The position numbers and the translations under genes were made by a program. Positions 23,616-31,305 of a stretch of DNA of 64,000 nucleotides are shown piece by piece (the first letter of the stretch is position 1; the number at the start of each line of letters is the position of its first letter). Below the pieces are notes generated by a model that worked only from the letters and a program-made list of their open reading frames with translations, was not told the origin of the DNA and did not search any database. This stretch comes from JACCZR01 sp963830065. Its GTDB lineage: Bacteria; Actinomycetota; Thermoleophilia; Solirubrobacterales; Thermoleophilaceae. Where the stretch lies: positions 62,001 to 126,000 of the forward strand of contig CAWHLA010000010.1 of assembly GCA_963830065.1 (NCBI GenBank), in the 5' to 3' direction.

Positions 23616-24182
23616 ATGGCGCTCCGCGACACTTGGCACCGTGCTCTCGTCTACTTCGGCTTGGCCGAGGACGAGGAGGCCTACGCAGAACCCGTCCGTG
23701 ACCGCGGGGAGCGCGAGCGCCCGCCGCGCGAGCCCGAGGCCGAGATGGAGGACAACTACCGCGAGCGGCCCAACGTCCGCCGCCTGTCCCGCCGCCGGCG
23801 CGACGATTTCGACGATATCTTCGCCGACGAGTCCCCCCGCGGGGGCCGGAGCGAGACCCGCGTGCTGCGCCCGGTGGAGACCAACGGCAGGGCCAACGGG
23901 GGCGACCTCCAGGTCCACCTCGTGGTCCCCAAGAGCTTCAACGACGCCCAGCAGATCGCCGACCAGTTCAAGGACGCGATCCCGGTCATCCTCAACCTGC
24001 AGGGCACCGACACCGATCTCTCAAAGCGCCTGATCGACTTCTCCTCGGGACTGACCTACGCGCTGGACGGAGGCATGCAGCGGATCGCCGACAAGGTCTT
24101 TCTGCTCACGCCCCGCAACGTGGACGTCTCCGCCGAGGAACGCGCCCGCCTGATCGAGAAGGGCTTCTTCAACCAAAGCTAG
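23616..24182 (+). CDS. sepF: Cell division protein SepF
   Basis: 188 residues. SepF binds the FtsZ C-terminus and tethers the Z-ring to the membrane, replacing FtsA in Actinobacteria. An N-terminal amphipathic helix (about 1-16, MALRDTWHRALVYFGLAED) precedes an acidic/basic linker, then the folded domain: VHLVVPKSFNDAQQIADQFK, VILNLQGTDTDLSKRLIDF and LTYALDGGMQRIADKVFLL. The ATG at 23616 is chosen because it begins the amphipathic helix. It overlaps proC by 1 base. Confidence 0.95.
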   Translation: MALRDTWHRALVYFGLAEDEEAYAEPVRDRGERERPPREPEAEMEDNYRERPNVRRLSRRRRDDFDDIFADESPRGGRSETRVLRPVETNGRANGGDLQVHLVVPKSFNDAQQIADQFKDAIPVILNLQGTDTDLSKRLIDFSSGLTYALDGGMQRIADKVFLLTPRNVDVSAEERARLIEKGFFNQS

Positions 24183-24934
24183 TGTCAGGCCCCGTGAAGC
24201 TGGGGCTGATCGGGGCGGGGAACATGGCGAGCGCCTTGGCTCGCGGCATCGGCGAGCCCGTGCTGGTCGCCGACCTCGATCGCGCCAAGGCCGAGCGCCT
24301 GGCCGACGCCACCGGGGGCGAAGCGCTGGCCTCCAACGCCGAGGTGGCCGAGCGCGCGGACGTGGTGGTCCTGTGCCACAAGCCCAAGCAGCTGGAGGAA
24401 GTGGCGGCTGAGGTCGCGCCCCAGGCGCGGGCGATCGCCTCGATCTTGGCCGGCGTGAAGCTGGCCGAGCTCGAGGCGGCCTACCCCGACCGCCCGGTCC
24501 TGCGCCTGATGCCCAACCTGCCCGTGGAGTACCGGGCGGGGGTGATCTGTTACGCGGGCACTGGCGCCGAGCGCGAGCTGCTCGAGCTGCTCGGGCGCGC
24601 CGCGCTGGTCCTGCCGGTGGACGAGGCCGACCTGGAGCCGGCGATGGCCGTCATGAGCTGCGGGCCCGCCTTCCTCGCCCTGGTGGCCGAGTCGCTGGCC
24701 ACGGCGGGCGCCGGCCACGGGCTGGACACCGAGCAGGCCCGCCGAATCGTGGTCGAGACCATGGCCGGGACCGCCACCTGGCTGCGCTCCCACGGCAACG
24801 ACACCGAGGACCTTCGTCGCCGCGTGGCCACCCCCGGCGGGCTGACCGAGCAGGGCCTGAAGACGCTGGAGCGCGAGCGCCTCCCCGAGGCGCTGACGGC
24901 AGCGGTGGATGAGATCGTGGAGGCCGTGAGGTGA
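24182..24934 (+). CDS. proC: Pyrroline-5-carboxylate reductase
   Basis: 250 residues. Makes proline from P5C with NAD(P)H. The Rossmann motif GLIGAGNMASALARGI, the mid-motif LRLMPNLPVEYRAGVICY, and the C-terminal signature RVATPGGLTEQGLKTLE are all present. The GTG is shared with the sepF stop (TAGTG), and the stop overlaps yggT. proC between sepF and yggT is common in this cluster. Confidence 0.93.
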   Translation: MSGPVKLGLIGAGNMASALARGIGEPVLVADLDRAKAERLADATGGEALASNAEVAERADVVVLCHKPKQLEEVAAEVAPQARAIASILAGVKLAELEAAYPDRPVLRLMPNLPVEYRAGVICYAGTGAERELLELLGRAALVLPVDEADLEPAMAVMSCGPAFLALVAESLATAGAGHGLDTEQARRIVVETMAGTATWLRSHGNDTEDLRRRVATPGGLTEQGLKTLERERLPEALTAAVDEIVEAVR

Positions 24935-25239
24935 TCCAGCTGGCCACCGTCCGCGGCGAGATCGGCGACTACGTCGAGACGCTCACGTACGTCTACGTGG
25001 CGCTGATCTTCGTGGCGGTGCTGATGAGCTTCCTCCCGCGAGTCCCGTACAACCGCTACCTGGACATGTTTCTGACCTTCGTACGCGACGTGACCAGCCC
25101 GTACCTGGGCCTGTTCCGCCGCTTCCTGCCGATGATCAAGCTCGGCCCGGGCGCGCTCGACCTCAGCCCGATGGTGGGCACGCTCGTGCTGCTGATCGTC
25201 GGCCCCCTGCTCGCCGACCTCATCCGCGGCCCCGCCTAG
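24931..25239 (+). CDS. YggT family membrane protein
   Basis: 102 residues with two membrane segments (about 18-36 and 77-97). The family motif DMFLTFVRDVTSPYLGLFRRFLP lies between them, and LDLSPMVGTLVLLIVG follows. The function is not established; it sits in the division cluster of many bacteria. The GTG overlaps the proC stop. Confidence 0.9.
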   Translation: MIQLATVRGEIGDYVETLTYVYVALIFVAVLMSFLPRVPYNRYLDMFLTFVRDVTSPYLGLFRRFLPMIKLGPGALDLSPMVGTLVLLIVGPLLADLIRGPA

Positions 25240-25244
25240 GCGCC

Positions 25245-25691
25245 GTGAGCCCCCGGCTGTCGGGCTGGGCCCTGGCGGCGGCGACGACCGGCGTCGTCGT
25301 CGCGGCCGACCAAGCGCTCAAGCAGTGGGCGATCGCCTCGGTGTCCCCGGGGATGAGCGAGAACTTCTTCTTCGGGCTCGAGCTGACCAACACCCGCAAC
25401 CGGGGCGTGGCCTTCGGCGCCCTCCCGGAGGGCGGCCTGCTGGTCGCGGTCCTGATCGCAGTGGCCCTCGCCGGCCTGCTGGTCTTCTTCGCTCGGAACG
25501 CGGAAATGCCGTGGCTGTGGCTCCCGGTGGGGATGCTTTTGGGCGGCGCGCTGGGCAACCTGGCCGACCGCGCCCGGGACGGCGCGGTGATCGACTTCAT
25601 CGACCCGTCCTTCTGGCCCGCCTTCAACCTGGCCGATGCCTCGATCGTGCTCGGGGTCCTCGCGCTGTTCTACGTGGCCGAGAAGCAGTGA
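25245..25691 (+). CDS. lspA: Lipoprotein signal peptidase II
   Basis: 148 residues, four membrane segments. Aspartic protease that removes lipoprotein signal peptides. The catalytic Asp residues are in GGALGNLADRARDGAVIDFI and AFNLADASIVLG. ELTNTRNRGVAFG is the conserved loop. The GTG start lies 5 bases after yggT and the stop overlaps rluD. Confidence 0.95.
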   Translation: MSPRLSGWALAAATTGVVVAADQALKQWAIASVSPGMSENFFFGLELTNTRNRGVAFGALPEGGLLVAVLIAVALAGLLVFFARNAEMPWLWLPVGMLLGGALGNLADRARDGAVIDFIDPSFWPAFNLADASIVLGVLALFYVAEKQ

Positions 25692-26608
25692 GGTTCGTCG
25701 CCGGCGACGCGGAGGCAGGAGGGCGGCTGGACGTCGCCTTGGCCGCGCGCGATGAGGTGAGCTCACGAGCGGAGGCACAGCGGCTGATCGACGCCGGCCG
25801 GGTCTCAGTCGACGGCAGCCCGCGCCCCAAGCGCCACCTGCTGAGCGTGGGGGAGGTGGTCGAGTTCAGCCTCGAGGAGAGCGAGGAGCCCTCCGAGACG
25901 CCGGAGTTCGAGGTGCCCTACGAGGACGAGCACCTGCTCGTGGTCGACAAGCCCGCGGGGCTGGTAGTGCACCCCGCCGCCGGCCACCGCGGCCCCACGC
26001 TCGCCGGCGCGCTGGCCGGTCGCGCGGTCGGGGGAGCTGACCCCGCTCGTCCGGGGATCGTGCAGCGCCTGGACCGCGACACCTCGGGGCTGATGGTGGT
26101 GGCGAAGTCCGAGCCGGCCTTCGAGCGCCTGAAGGCGGCCATAGCCGCCCGCGAGGTCGACCGCCACTACCTCGCGCTGGTGGAGGGGCGCCCGCCGTCC
26201 TCGTCGGGCACCATCGACGCGCCGCTGGGGCGCGATCGCCGCCGTCGGGCGCTGCGGTCCACCGACAGCGACAACCCCAGGCCGGCGATCACCCACTTCA
26301 CCGTGGTCGAGGAGCTGCCCGGGACCACGCTCCTCGAGGTGCGCCTGGAGACCGGACGCACCCATCAGATCCGCGCGCACCTGTCCGAGATCGGGCATCC
26401 GGTTTGCGCAGATTCCACTTATGGAGGCGGAAGTTGCGGACAAAGACTTGGGTTAATGCGCCAATTCCTGCACAGTACCCGGCTCGGGTTTTGTCACCCC
26501 ATATCGGGGGAACCTTTTTCGTGCGAGTCCAAACCACCCGCTGATCTGCGTCGCGCACTCGACGCGGCCCGGCGGGAGCCGGTCTCCGGAGGGCCAGACG
26601 GAGACTGA
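25688..26608 (+). CDS. Pseudouridine synthase, RluA/RluD family
   Basis: 306 residues. An N-terminal S4 domain (about 12-60, SSRAEAQRLIDAGRVSVDG) is followed by the catalytic domain with GIVQRLDRDTSGLMVVAK (Asp of RLDRDTSG catalytic) and RLETGRTHQIRAHLSEIGHPV. RluD (23S positions 1911/1915/1917) is the likely role by context and architecture. Odd feature: bases about 26410-26545 use codons rare in the rest of the window (TTA, AGA, ATA, CTT, AGT) although the protein stays family-like. Confidence 0.9.
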   Translation: MRFVAGDAEAGGRLDVALAARDEVSSRAEAQRLIDAGRVSVDGSPRPKRHLLSVGEVVEFSLEESEEPSETPEFEVPYEDEHLLVVDKPAGLVVHPAAGHRGPTLAGALAGRAVGGADPARPGIVQRLDRDTSGLMVVAKSEPAFERLKAAIAAREVDRHYLALVEGRPPSSSGTIDAPLGRDRRRRALRSTDSDNPRPAITHFTVVEELPGTTLLEVRLETGRTHQIRAHLSEIGHPVCADSTYGGGSCGQRLGLMRQFLHSTRLGFCHPISGEPFSCESKPPADLRRALDAARREPVSGGPDGD

Positions 26609-26615
26609 CCGTGAG

Positions 26616-26638
26616 CGAGGCGCCTTCGGGCGCCTCGT
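26616..26638 (+). terminator. Terminator after rluD
   Basis: A perfect hairpin, CGAGGCGCC TTCG GGCGCCTCG, followed by TTTGCT. It closes the murA-to-rluD run. Confidence 0.8.
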
Positions 26639-26938
26639 TTGCTGTCTGGGGCCTCTTTTCCTTGCCCCCTGGGCTCGACGTCTCGCGACTTTCGCAAGCT
26701 TGCCGCCTTTGGCGCGTTTCACCCTGTGCGGGCCGGCCCTCCTTCCCCTACCTCCGGTGGACCGGTCCCATCCTTGGACGCAGGCGGGGCGGCTTTCGGC
26801 CGCCCCGTCTTGCGTCCGGGGCCACTATCCTGCCGCGGACACAGCCAACCCGCCGGGATTCCGGCGCGGGCCCTGCCCGGGGCTACAGCCCGGGTCCCGC
26901 GCACGCCCGTCGGGAGTCGGACCGACAAGGGAGCACAG
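26639..26938 (+). promoter_or_regulatory. rpsB upstream region with long leader hairpin
   Basis: About 300 bases without a gene. The notable element is a long stem-loop at 26776-26817 (GGACGCA/TGCGTCC outer stem, GGGGCGGC/GCCGCCCC inner stem) that looks like a terminator or attenuator but lacks a clear U-run. A -10-like TATCCT at 26826-26831 would give a leader of about 100 bases. A ribosome-binding site AAGGGAG precedes the rpsB ATG. The stretch 26640-26775 shows nothing I can name. Confidence 0.45.
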
Positions 26939-27868
26939 ATGGCAGAAGTAGGAGTCAAGGAGCTGCTCGAGGCCGGGGTGCACTTCGGCCACCAGACGCA
27001 GCGTTGGAATCCCAAGATGCGCCGCTACCTCTTCGGTGAGCGCGGCGGCATCCACATCATCGACCTGCAGCAGACCGAGAAGCTGCTGGCCACCGCCCAG
27101 GAGTTCGTCGGCGAGGTCGCGGGGCGGGGCGGAACCGTCCTGTTCGTGGGCACCAAGAAGCAGGCCCGCGACACGGTCGCCGAGGCCGCCACGGCGGCCG
27201 GCATGCCCTACATCCACCAGCGCTGGCTGGGCGGGCTGCTGACCAACTGGAACACGATCTCGAAGCGCATCGAGCGCCTGCACGAGCTGCGCGGATGGAC
27301 CGAGAGCGGCACGATGGACCTGCTGCCGACTCGGGAGCGCATCAAGGCGCTGGCCGAGCGCGACAAGCTCGAGATCAACCTCGGCGGCGTGGCCGACATG
27401 CAGCGCCAACCCGACGCCATGTTCGTGGTCGACCTCAAGACCGAGGTCATCGCCGTGCGCGAGGCACAGCGGCTGAAGATCCCCATCATCGGCCTGGTCG
27501 ACTCGAACTGCGACCCCGACCCGGTCAGCTACGTGATCCCGGGCAACGACGACGCGATCCGGTCGTGCAAGCTCATCACCGAGGCCATCGCCGGAGTGGT
27601 GGCCGAGCGAGGCAGTCGCTTCCGCTTCGAGGAGGAGGAGGCCCGCCGCGAGCGTGAGGAGGCCGCCCGCAAGGAGGCCGAGGAGCGCGCGCGGGTGGAG
27701 GCAGAGGAGCAGGCCCGCAAGGAGGCCGAGGAGCAGGCTAAGGCCGAGGAGCAGGCCGCCGAGGCCGCGCAGGGCACCGCCCAGCAGCAGCAGGCCCCCG
27801 CGCCCGAGCCCGAGCCGACCGAGGCCGGCCGCGGCCGGCGCACCTTCGACCCCGACGAGGAGGGCTAG
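26939..27868 (+). CDS. rpsB: 30S ribosomal protein S2
   Basis: 309 residues. The S2 core spans about 1-228: KELLEAGVHFGHQTQRWNPKM, FVGTKKQARDTVAEAA, RWLGGLLTNW, IPIIGLVDSNCDPDPVSYVIPGNDDA (IPIIGL..NCDP). It is followed by a ~80-residue charged, alanine- and glutamate-rich extension (EEEARREREEAARKEAEE...) that should be a long helix, ending with a QQQQ/proline segment. Such extensions are common in high-GC Gram-positives, but this is at the long end. Good RBS. First gene of rpsB-tsf-pyrH-frr-uppS-cdsA. Confidence 0.97.
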   Translation: MAEVGVKELLEAGVHFGHQTQRWNPKMRRYLFGERGGIHIIDLQQTEKLLATAQEFVGEVAGRGGTVLFVGTKKQARDTVAEAATAAGMPYIHQRWLGGLLTNWNTISKRIERLHELRGWTESGTMDLLPTRERIKALAERDKLEINLGGVADMQRQPDAMFVVDLKTEVIAVREAQRLKIPIIGLVDSNCDPDPVSYVIPGNDDAIRSCKLITEAIAGVVAERGSRFRFEEEEARREREEAARKEAEERARVEAEEQARKEAEEQAKAEEQAAEAAQGTAQQQQAPAPEPEPTEAGRGRRTFDPDEEG

Positions 27869-27873
27869 GCGTC

Positions 27874-28482
27874 GTGGCGGAGATCTCGGCCAAGGACGTG
27901 AAGGCCCTCCGCGACCGCACCGGCGCGGGGATGATGGAGTGCAAGGCCGCTCTGCAGGAGGCCGGGGGCGACATCGACCAGGCCATCGAGGTCCTGCGGG
28001 TGAAGGGCCAGGCCAAGGCCGCCAAGCGCGGCGAGCGTACGGTCAGCGAGGGCGTGGTGGAGAGCTACGTGCACGCCACCGGCAAGATCGGCGTGCTGGT
28101 CGAGGTCGACTGCGAGACCGACTTCGTCGCCCGCACCGACGACTTCCGCGAGTTCGCGCGCGAGGTTGCCGTCCACGTGGCCGCCGCAGCCCCGACCTAC
28201 GTGACCGAGGACGACGTGCCCGAGGAGGCGCGCGAGTCAGAGCTGCGCGTGCTGCGCGAGCAGGCCGCCGCCGAGGGCAAGCCCGAGCAGGTACAGGAGA
28301 AGATGGCCGAGGGCCGACTGCGCAAGTGGCTCGAGGAGAGCGTGCTGCTCAACCAGATCCACGTCAACGAGGAGAAGCACGGCGGCAAGCGCATCGAGGA
28401 GCTGCGCGCCGAGCTGGCCGCCACCACCGGCGAGAACGTGGTGGTCCGCCGCTTCCAGCGCTTCGACGTGGGCGAGGAGTAA
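27874..28482 (+). CDS. tsf: Elongation factor Ts
   Basis: 202 residues, the compact form lacking the second half of the core domain seen in E. coli. Nucleotide exchange factor for EF-Tu. Signatures are VKALRDRTGAGMMECKAAL and GVLVEVDCETDFVARTDDF, with VLLNQIHVNEEKHGGKRI near the end. GTG start, 5 bases after rpsB. Confidence 0.96.
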   Translation: MAEISAKDVKALRDRTGAGMMECKAALQEAGGDIDQAIEVLRVKGQAKAAKRGERTVSEGVVESYVHATGKIGVLVEVDCETDFVARTDDFREFAREVAVHVAAAAPTYVTEDDVPEEARESELRVLREQAAAEGKPEQVQEKMAEGRLRKWLEESVLLNQIHVNEEKHGGKRIEELRAELAATTGENVVVRRFQRFDVGEE

Positions 28483-28485
28483 GCC

Positions 28486-29208
28486 GTTCCCGAGCCGGTC
28501 TTCCACCGGATCCTGCTCAAGCTGTCGGGGGAGGCCCTGATGGGCCGGTGGGACTACGGCGCCGACCCCGACCGCATCGCCGCCATCGCGGCCCAGGTCA
28601 AGCAGGTGGCCGACCGCGGGGTGGAGGTGGCCGTGGTCGTAGGGGGCGGCAACATCTACCGCGGACTGGCCGGCGCGGCCGAGGGCATGGACCGCGCCAC
28701 CGGCGACTACATGGGCATGCTGGCGACGGTGCTCAACGCGCTGGCGCTGCAGGACGCGCTGGAGAAGGTGGGCGCGGTGACCCGGGTGCAGTCGGCGATC
28801 ACGATCTCGGAGGTGGCCGAGCCCTACATCCGCCGCCGCGCCATGCGCCACCTGGAGCGCGGACGGGTGGTGATCTTCGCCGCGGGCACCGGCAACCCGT
28901 TCTTCACCACCGACACCGCCGCCGCGCTGCGCGCGCTGGAGATGCGCGCCGACGCGATCCTGATGGCCAAGAACGGGGTGGAGGGAGTGCTGGACGCCGA
29001 CCCCCGCTCAAACCCCGACGCGGCGTTCATCCCCGAGATCTCCCACCGCGAGGCGCTCGAGCGCGACCTGAAGGTGATGGACTCGACGGCGCTGTCGCTG
29101 TGCATGGAGAACAAGCTGCCGATCCGGGTCTTCAACATGGACGACGAGCGCAACATCGACCGGATAGTGTGCGGCGAGAGGGTGGGGACGGTAGTAGCCA
29201 CGCAATGA
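28486..29208 (+). CDS. pyrH: Uridylate kinase, with no standard start codon
   Basis: Makes UDP from UMP, feeding the uppS/murA nucleotide pools. The frame is open from the tsf stop, and family homology starts at once: PEPVFHRILLKLSGEALMG, where LKLSGEAL holds the nucleotide-binding Lys. No ATG, GTG or TTG occurs before base 28540, which would remove this motif. The best-placed codon is GTT at 28486, 6 bases after GAGGAG at the tsf end. Starting there gives 240 residues, the normal length. VVVGGGNIYRG and VRVFNMDDERNI-like C-terminal blocks are present. Alternatives are CTG at 28513, or a sequencing error for GTG. Confidence 0.92.
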   Translation, partial: VPEPVFHRILLKLSGEALMGRWDYGADPDRIAAIAAQVKQVADRGVEVAVVVGGGNIYRGLAGAAEGMDRATGDYMGMLATVLNALALQDALEKVGAVTRVQSAITISEVAEPYIRRRAMRHLERGRVVIFAAGTGNPFFTTDTAAALRALEMRADAILMAKNGVEGVLDADPRSNPDAAFIPEISHREALERDLKVMDSTALSLCMENKLPIRVFNMDDERNIDRIVCGERVGTVVATQ

Positions 29209-29774
29209 GCGACGGAGTCCTCAAGGAGTTCATCGACGACGCGGCCGAGCGGATGGCCAAGTCCGTCGAGTCCACGCGCGGGGAGTTCAGCAGCGTGCGC
29301 ACCGGCCGGGCCACGCCGCACCTGCTCGACCGGGTCAACGTCGACTACTACGGCGCGATGACTTCCCTGCGCCAGCTCGCCCAGGTGTCCGCCTCCGAGG
29401 CGCGCCTGCTGACCGTGACGCCGTTCGACCCCGGGTCGATCAAGGCGATCGAGAAGGCCATCCTCGACTCCGACGTGGGTCTGACGCCGTCCAACGACGG
29501 CAACGTGATCCGCCTGTCCATCCCCGAGCTGACCGAGGAGCGCCGGCGGGAGCTGGTGAAGGTCGCGCACAACATCGCCGAGCAAGGTCGCGTCGCGGTG
29601 CGCAACGTCCGCCGCGACACCATGCACGACCTGCGCGAGCTCAAGAGCGAGGGCGAGGTCGGCTCCGACGACGAGCACCGCGCGGAGGATGAGCTGCAGA
29701 AGCTCACCGACGCCCGGGTGTCGGAGATCGACCAGGCCCTCGCGGGCAAAGAGGCAGAAATCCTCGAGGTCTGA
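29205..29774 (+). CDS. frr: Ribosome recycling factor
   Basis: 189 residues. Splits post-termination ribosomes with EF-G. Recognisable blocks are FSSVRTGRATPHLLDRV, DYYGAMTSLRQLAQVSASEA, SNDGNVIRLSIPELTEERR and AEDELQKLTD. ATGA overlap with pyrH, TGATG with uppS. Confidence 0.97.
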   Translation: MSDGVLKEFIDDAAERMAKSVESTRGEFSSVRTGRATPHLLDRVNVDYYGAMTSLRQLAQVSASEARLLTVTPFDPGSIKAIEKAILDSDVGLTPSNDGNVIRLSIPELTEERRRELVKVAHNIAEQGRVAVRNVRRDTMHDLRELKSEGEVGSDDEHRAEDELQKLTDARVSEIDQALAGKEAEILEV

Positions 29775-30448
29775 TGGCCGCCGAGGCGGCGGCGCGCTAC
29801 GTCGCGATCATCACCGACGGAAACGGGCGCTGGGCCAGGGAGCGCGGGCTGCCACCGGTCGCCGGGCACCAGGCCGGCGCGGACACGGTCAAGGCACGCC
29901 TGCGTGACGCCGCCGAGTTCGGCGTGCGCGAGCTCACCGTGTACTCGTTCTCGACCGAGAACTGGTCGCGCCCGAAAGAGGAGGTCGACGCGCTGATGGC
30001 GATGTTCGCCGAGCGCATCGACCGCGAGACGCCCGAGCTGGACGAGGAGGGCGTGCGGATGCGCTTCATCGGGCGTCGCGACGGCGTGGCCCGGGAGCTC
30101 CAGCGGCGCATGGACTGGGCCGAGGAGAAGACGGATGCCAACGACCGCATCACGCTGTTCGTGGCCTTCAACTACGGATCGCGGGCCGAGATCGTGGACG
30201 CGGCCCGGCGGTTCGAGGGGGAGACCGAGGAGGAGTTCAGCCGGCTGCTCTACGCACCGGAGATGCACGACCCCGACCTCCTGATCCGCACCAGCGGCGA
30301 GCGGCGGGTCTCCAACTACCTGCTGTGGCAGGTGGCGTACTCGGAGTTCGTGTTCGCCGACGAGCTGTGGCCCGACTTCACGCGCGGGGCCTTCCGTGCC
30401 GCCCTCGACGAGTACGCCGCGCGTGCGCGGCGGTTCGGGGGCCGCTGA
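29774..30448 (+). CDS. uppS: Isoprenyl transferase (undecaprenyl diphosphate synthase family)
   Basis: 224 residues. A cis-prenyltransferase making the C55 carrier for cell-wall synthesis. Signatures are IITDGNGRWARERGL (catalytic Asp), VYSFSTENWSRP, LFVAFNYGSRAEI and DLLIRTSGERRVSNYLLWQ. The motif DGNGRWA lacks the Met of the usual MDGNGRWA, being TDGNGRWA. Chain length cannot be read from sequence. It sits 1 base before cdsA. Confidence 0.94.
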   Translation: MAAEAAARYVAIITDGNGRWARERGLPPVAGHQAGADTVKARLRDAAEFGVRELTVYSFSTENWSRPKEEVDALMAMFAERIDRETPELDEEGVRMRFIGRRDGVARELQRRMDWAEEKTDANDRITLFVAFNYGSRAEIVDAARRFEGETEEEFSRLLYAPEMHDPDLLIRTSGERRVSNYLLWQVAYSEFVFADELWPDFTRGAFRAALDEYAARARRFGGR

Positions 30449-30449
30449 G

Positions 30450-31274
30450 GTGGCCGCACGCGACGAGGACCGCCGCCGCCGCTCGGACACGCCGTCGCGT
30501 GTGCTCTACGCCCTCCCGGCGATCGTCTTCGCGCTGTTCATCGTCATCTCGGGCGGGCTGATCTTCGCCCTCGGCCTGATCGCCCTGGGCATCGCGGCGC
30601 TGCACGAGCTGTACTCGATGATGCGCCGCGTCAGGCCCGTCGACGTGGTCGGCTTCCTCACCCTGGCGGGGATGGTCATGGCCGCGCTGTACGGCGGCGA
30701 CCGTCAGGTGCTGCTCGCGCTGGTGTGCGCCTTCCCCGTGGCCTTCGTGGGGGCGCTGCTGCGCCCGCGGCGCGAGAACGCCTCGTGGGCGATCGCCGTG
30801 ACCCTGTTCGGGCCGCTGTGGATAGGCCTGGCCATGGCCCACGCGGTGTTCCTCCGCGACCTACCCGAGGGTCAGGGGCTGTTGATCGACGTGCTGGTGG
30901 CCACCTTCCTCGGCGACACGTTCGCGTACTTCGGCGGGCGGCTGTACGGGCGGCGGCCGCTGGCGCCGGAGATCTCGCCCAACAAGACCCTGGAGGGCCT
31001 CATCGTGGGGGTCATCGGCGGTACGGCGGCGTTCTGGTTCGCCGGCCTCTACCAGGACTGGCTGAGCCACGGCGAGGCGGTGATCCTCGGTGTGGTGGTG
31101 GCCCTCGCGGCCCCCATGGGCGACCTGTTCGAGTCGCTGATCAAGCGCGACCTGGAGGTGAAGGACACCGGGGGCCTGTTCGGGCCCCACGGCGGGGTGC
31201 TCGACCGCCTGGACGGCGTGTTCTTCAGCGTGCCCGCGGCCTTTTATGTCGCGTTGGCACTCGGGTTGGGCTGA
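30450..31274 (+). CDS. cdsA: Phosphatidate cytidylyltransferase
   Basis: 274 residues with about seven to eight membrane segments after a basic N-terminus. Makes CDP-diacylglycerol. The family signature at the C-terminus is SLIKRDLEVKDTGGLFGPHGGVLDRLDGVFF, with the metal-binding Asp residues. LGDTFAYFGGRLYGRRPLAPEISPNKTLEG is the other conserved block. GTG start. Confidence 0.95.
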   Translation: MAARDEDRRRRSDTPSRVLYALPAIVFALFIVISGGLIFALGLIALGIAALHELYSMMRRVRPVDVVGFLTLAGMVMAALYGGDRQVLLALVCAFPVAFVGALLRPRRENASWAIAVTLFGPLWIGLAMAHAVFLRDLPEGQGLLIDVLVATFLGDTFAYFGGRLYGRRPLAPEISPNKTLEGLIVGVIGGTAAFWFAGLYQDWLSHGEAVILGVVVALAAPMGDLFESLIKRDLEVKDTGGLFGPHGGVLDRLDGVFFSVPAAFYVALALGLG

Positions 31275-31305
31275 CCCGGCCTCAAGTACGTCGCGCGGGG
31301 AGCCG

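Noticed and set aside
27620..27760. GAGGCCG/AAGGAGGCC short-period repeats in rpsB
   Set aside because: These encode the charged helical S2 extension and keep the reading frame; no CRISPR-like spacing.
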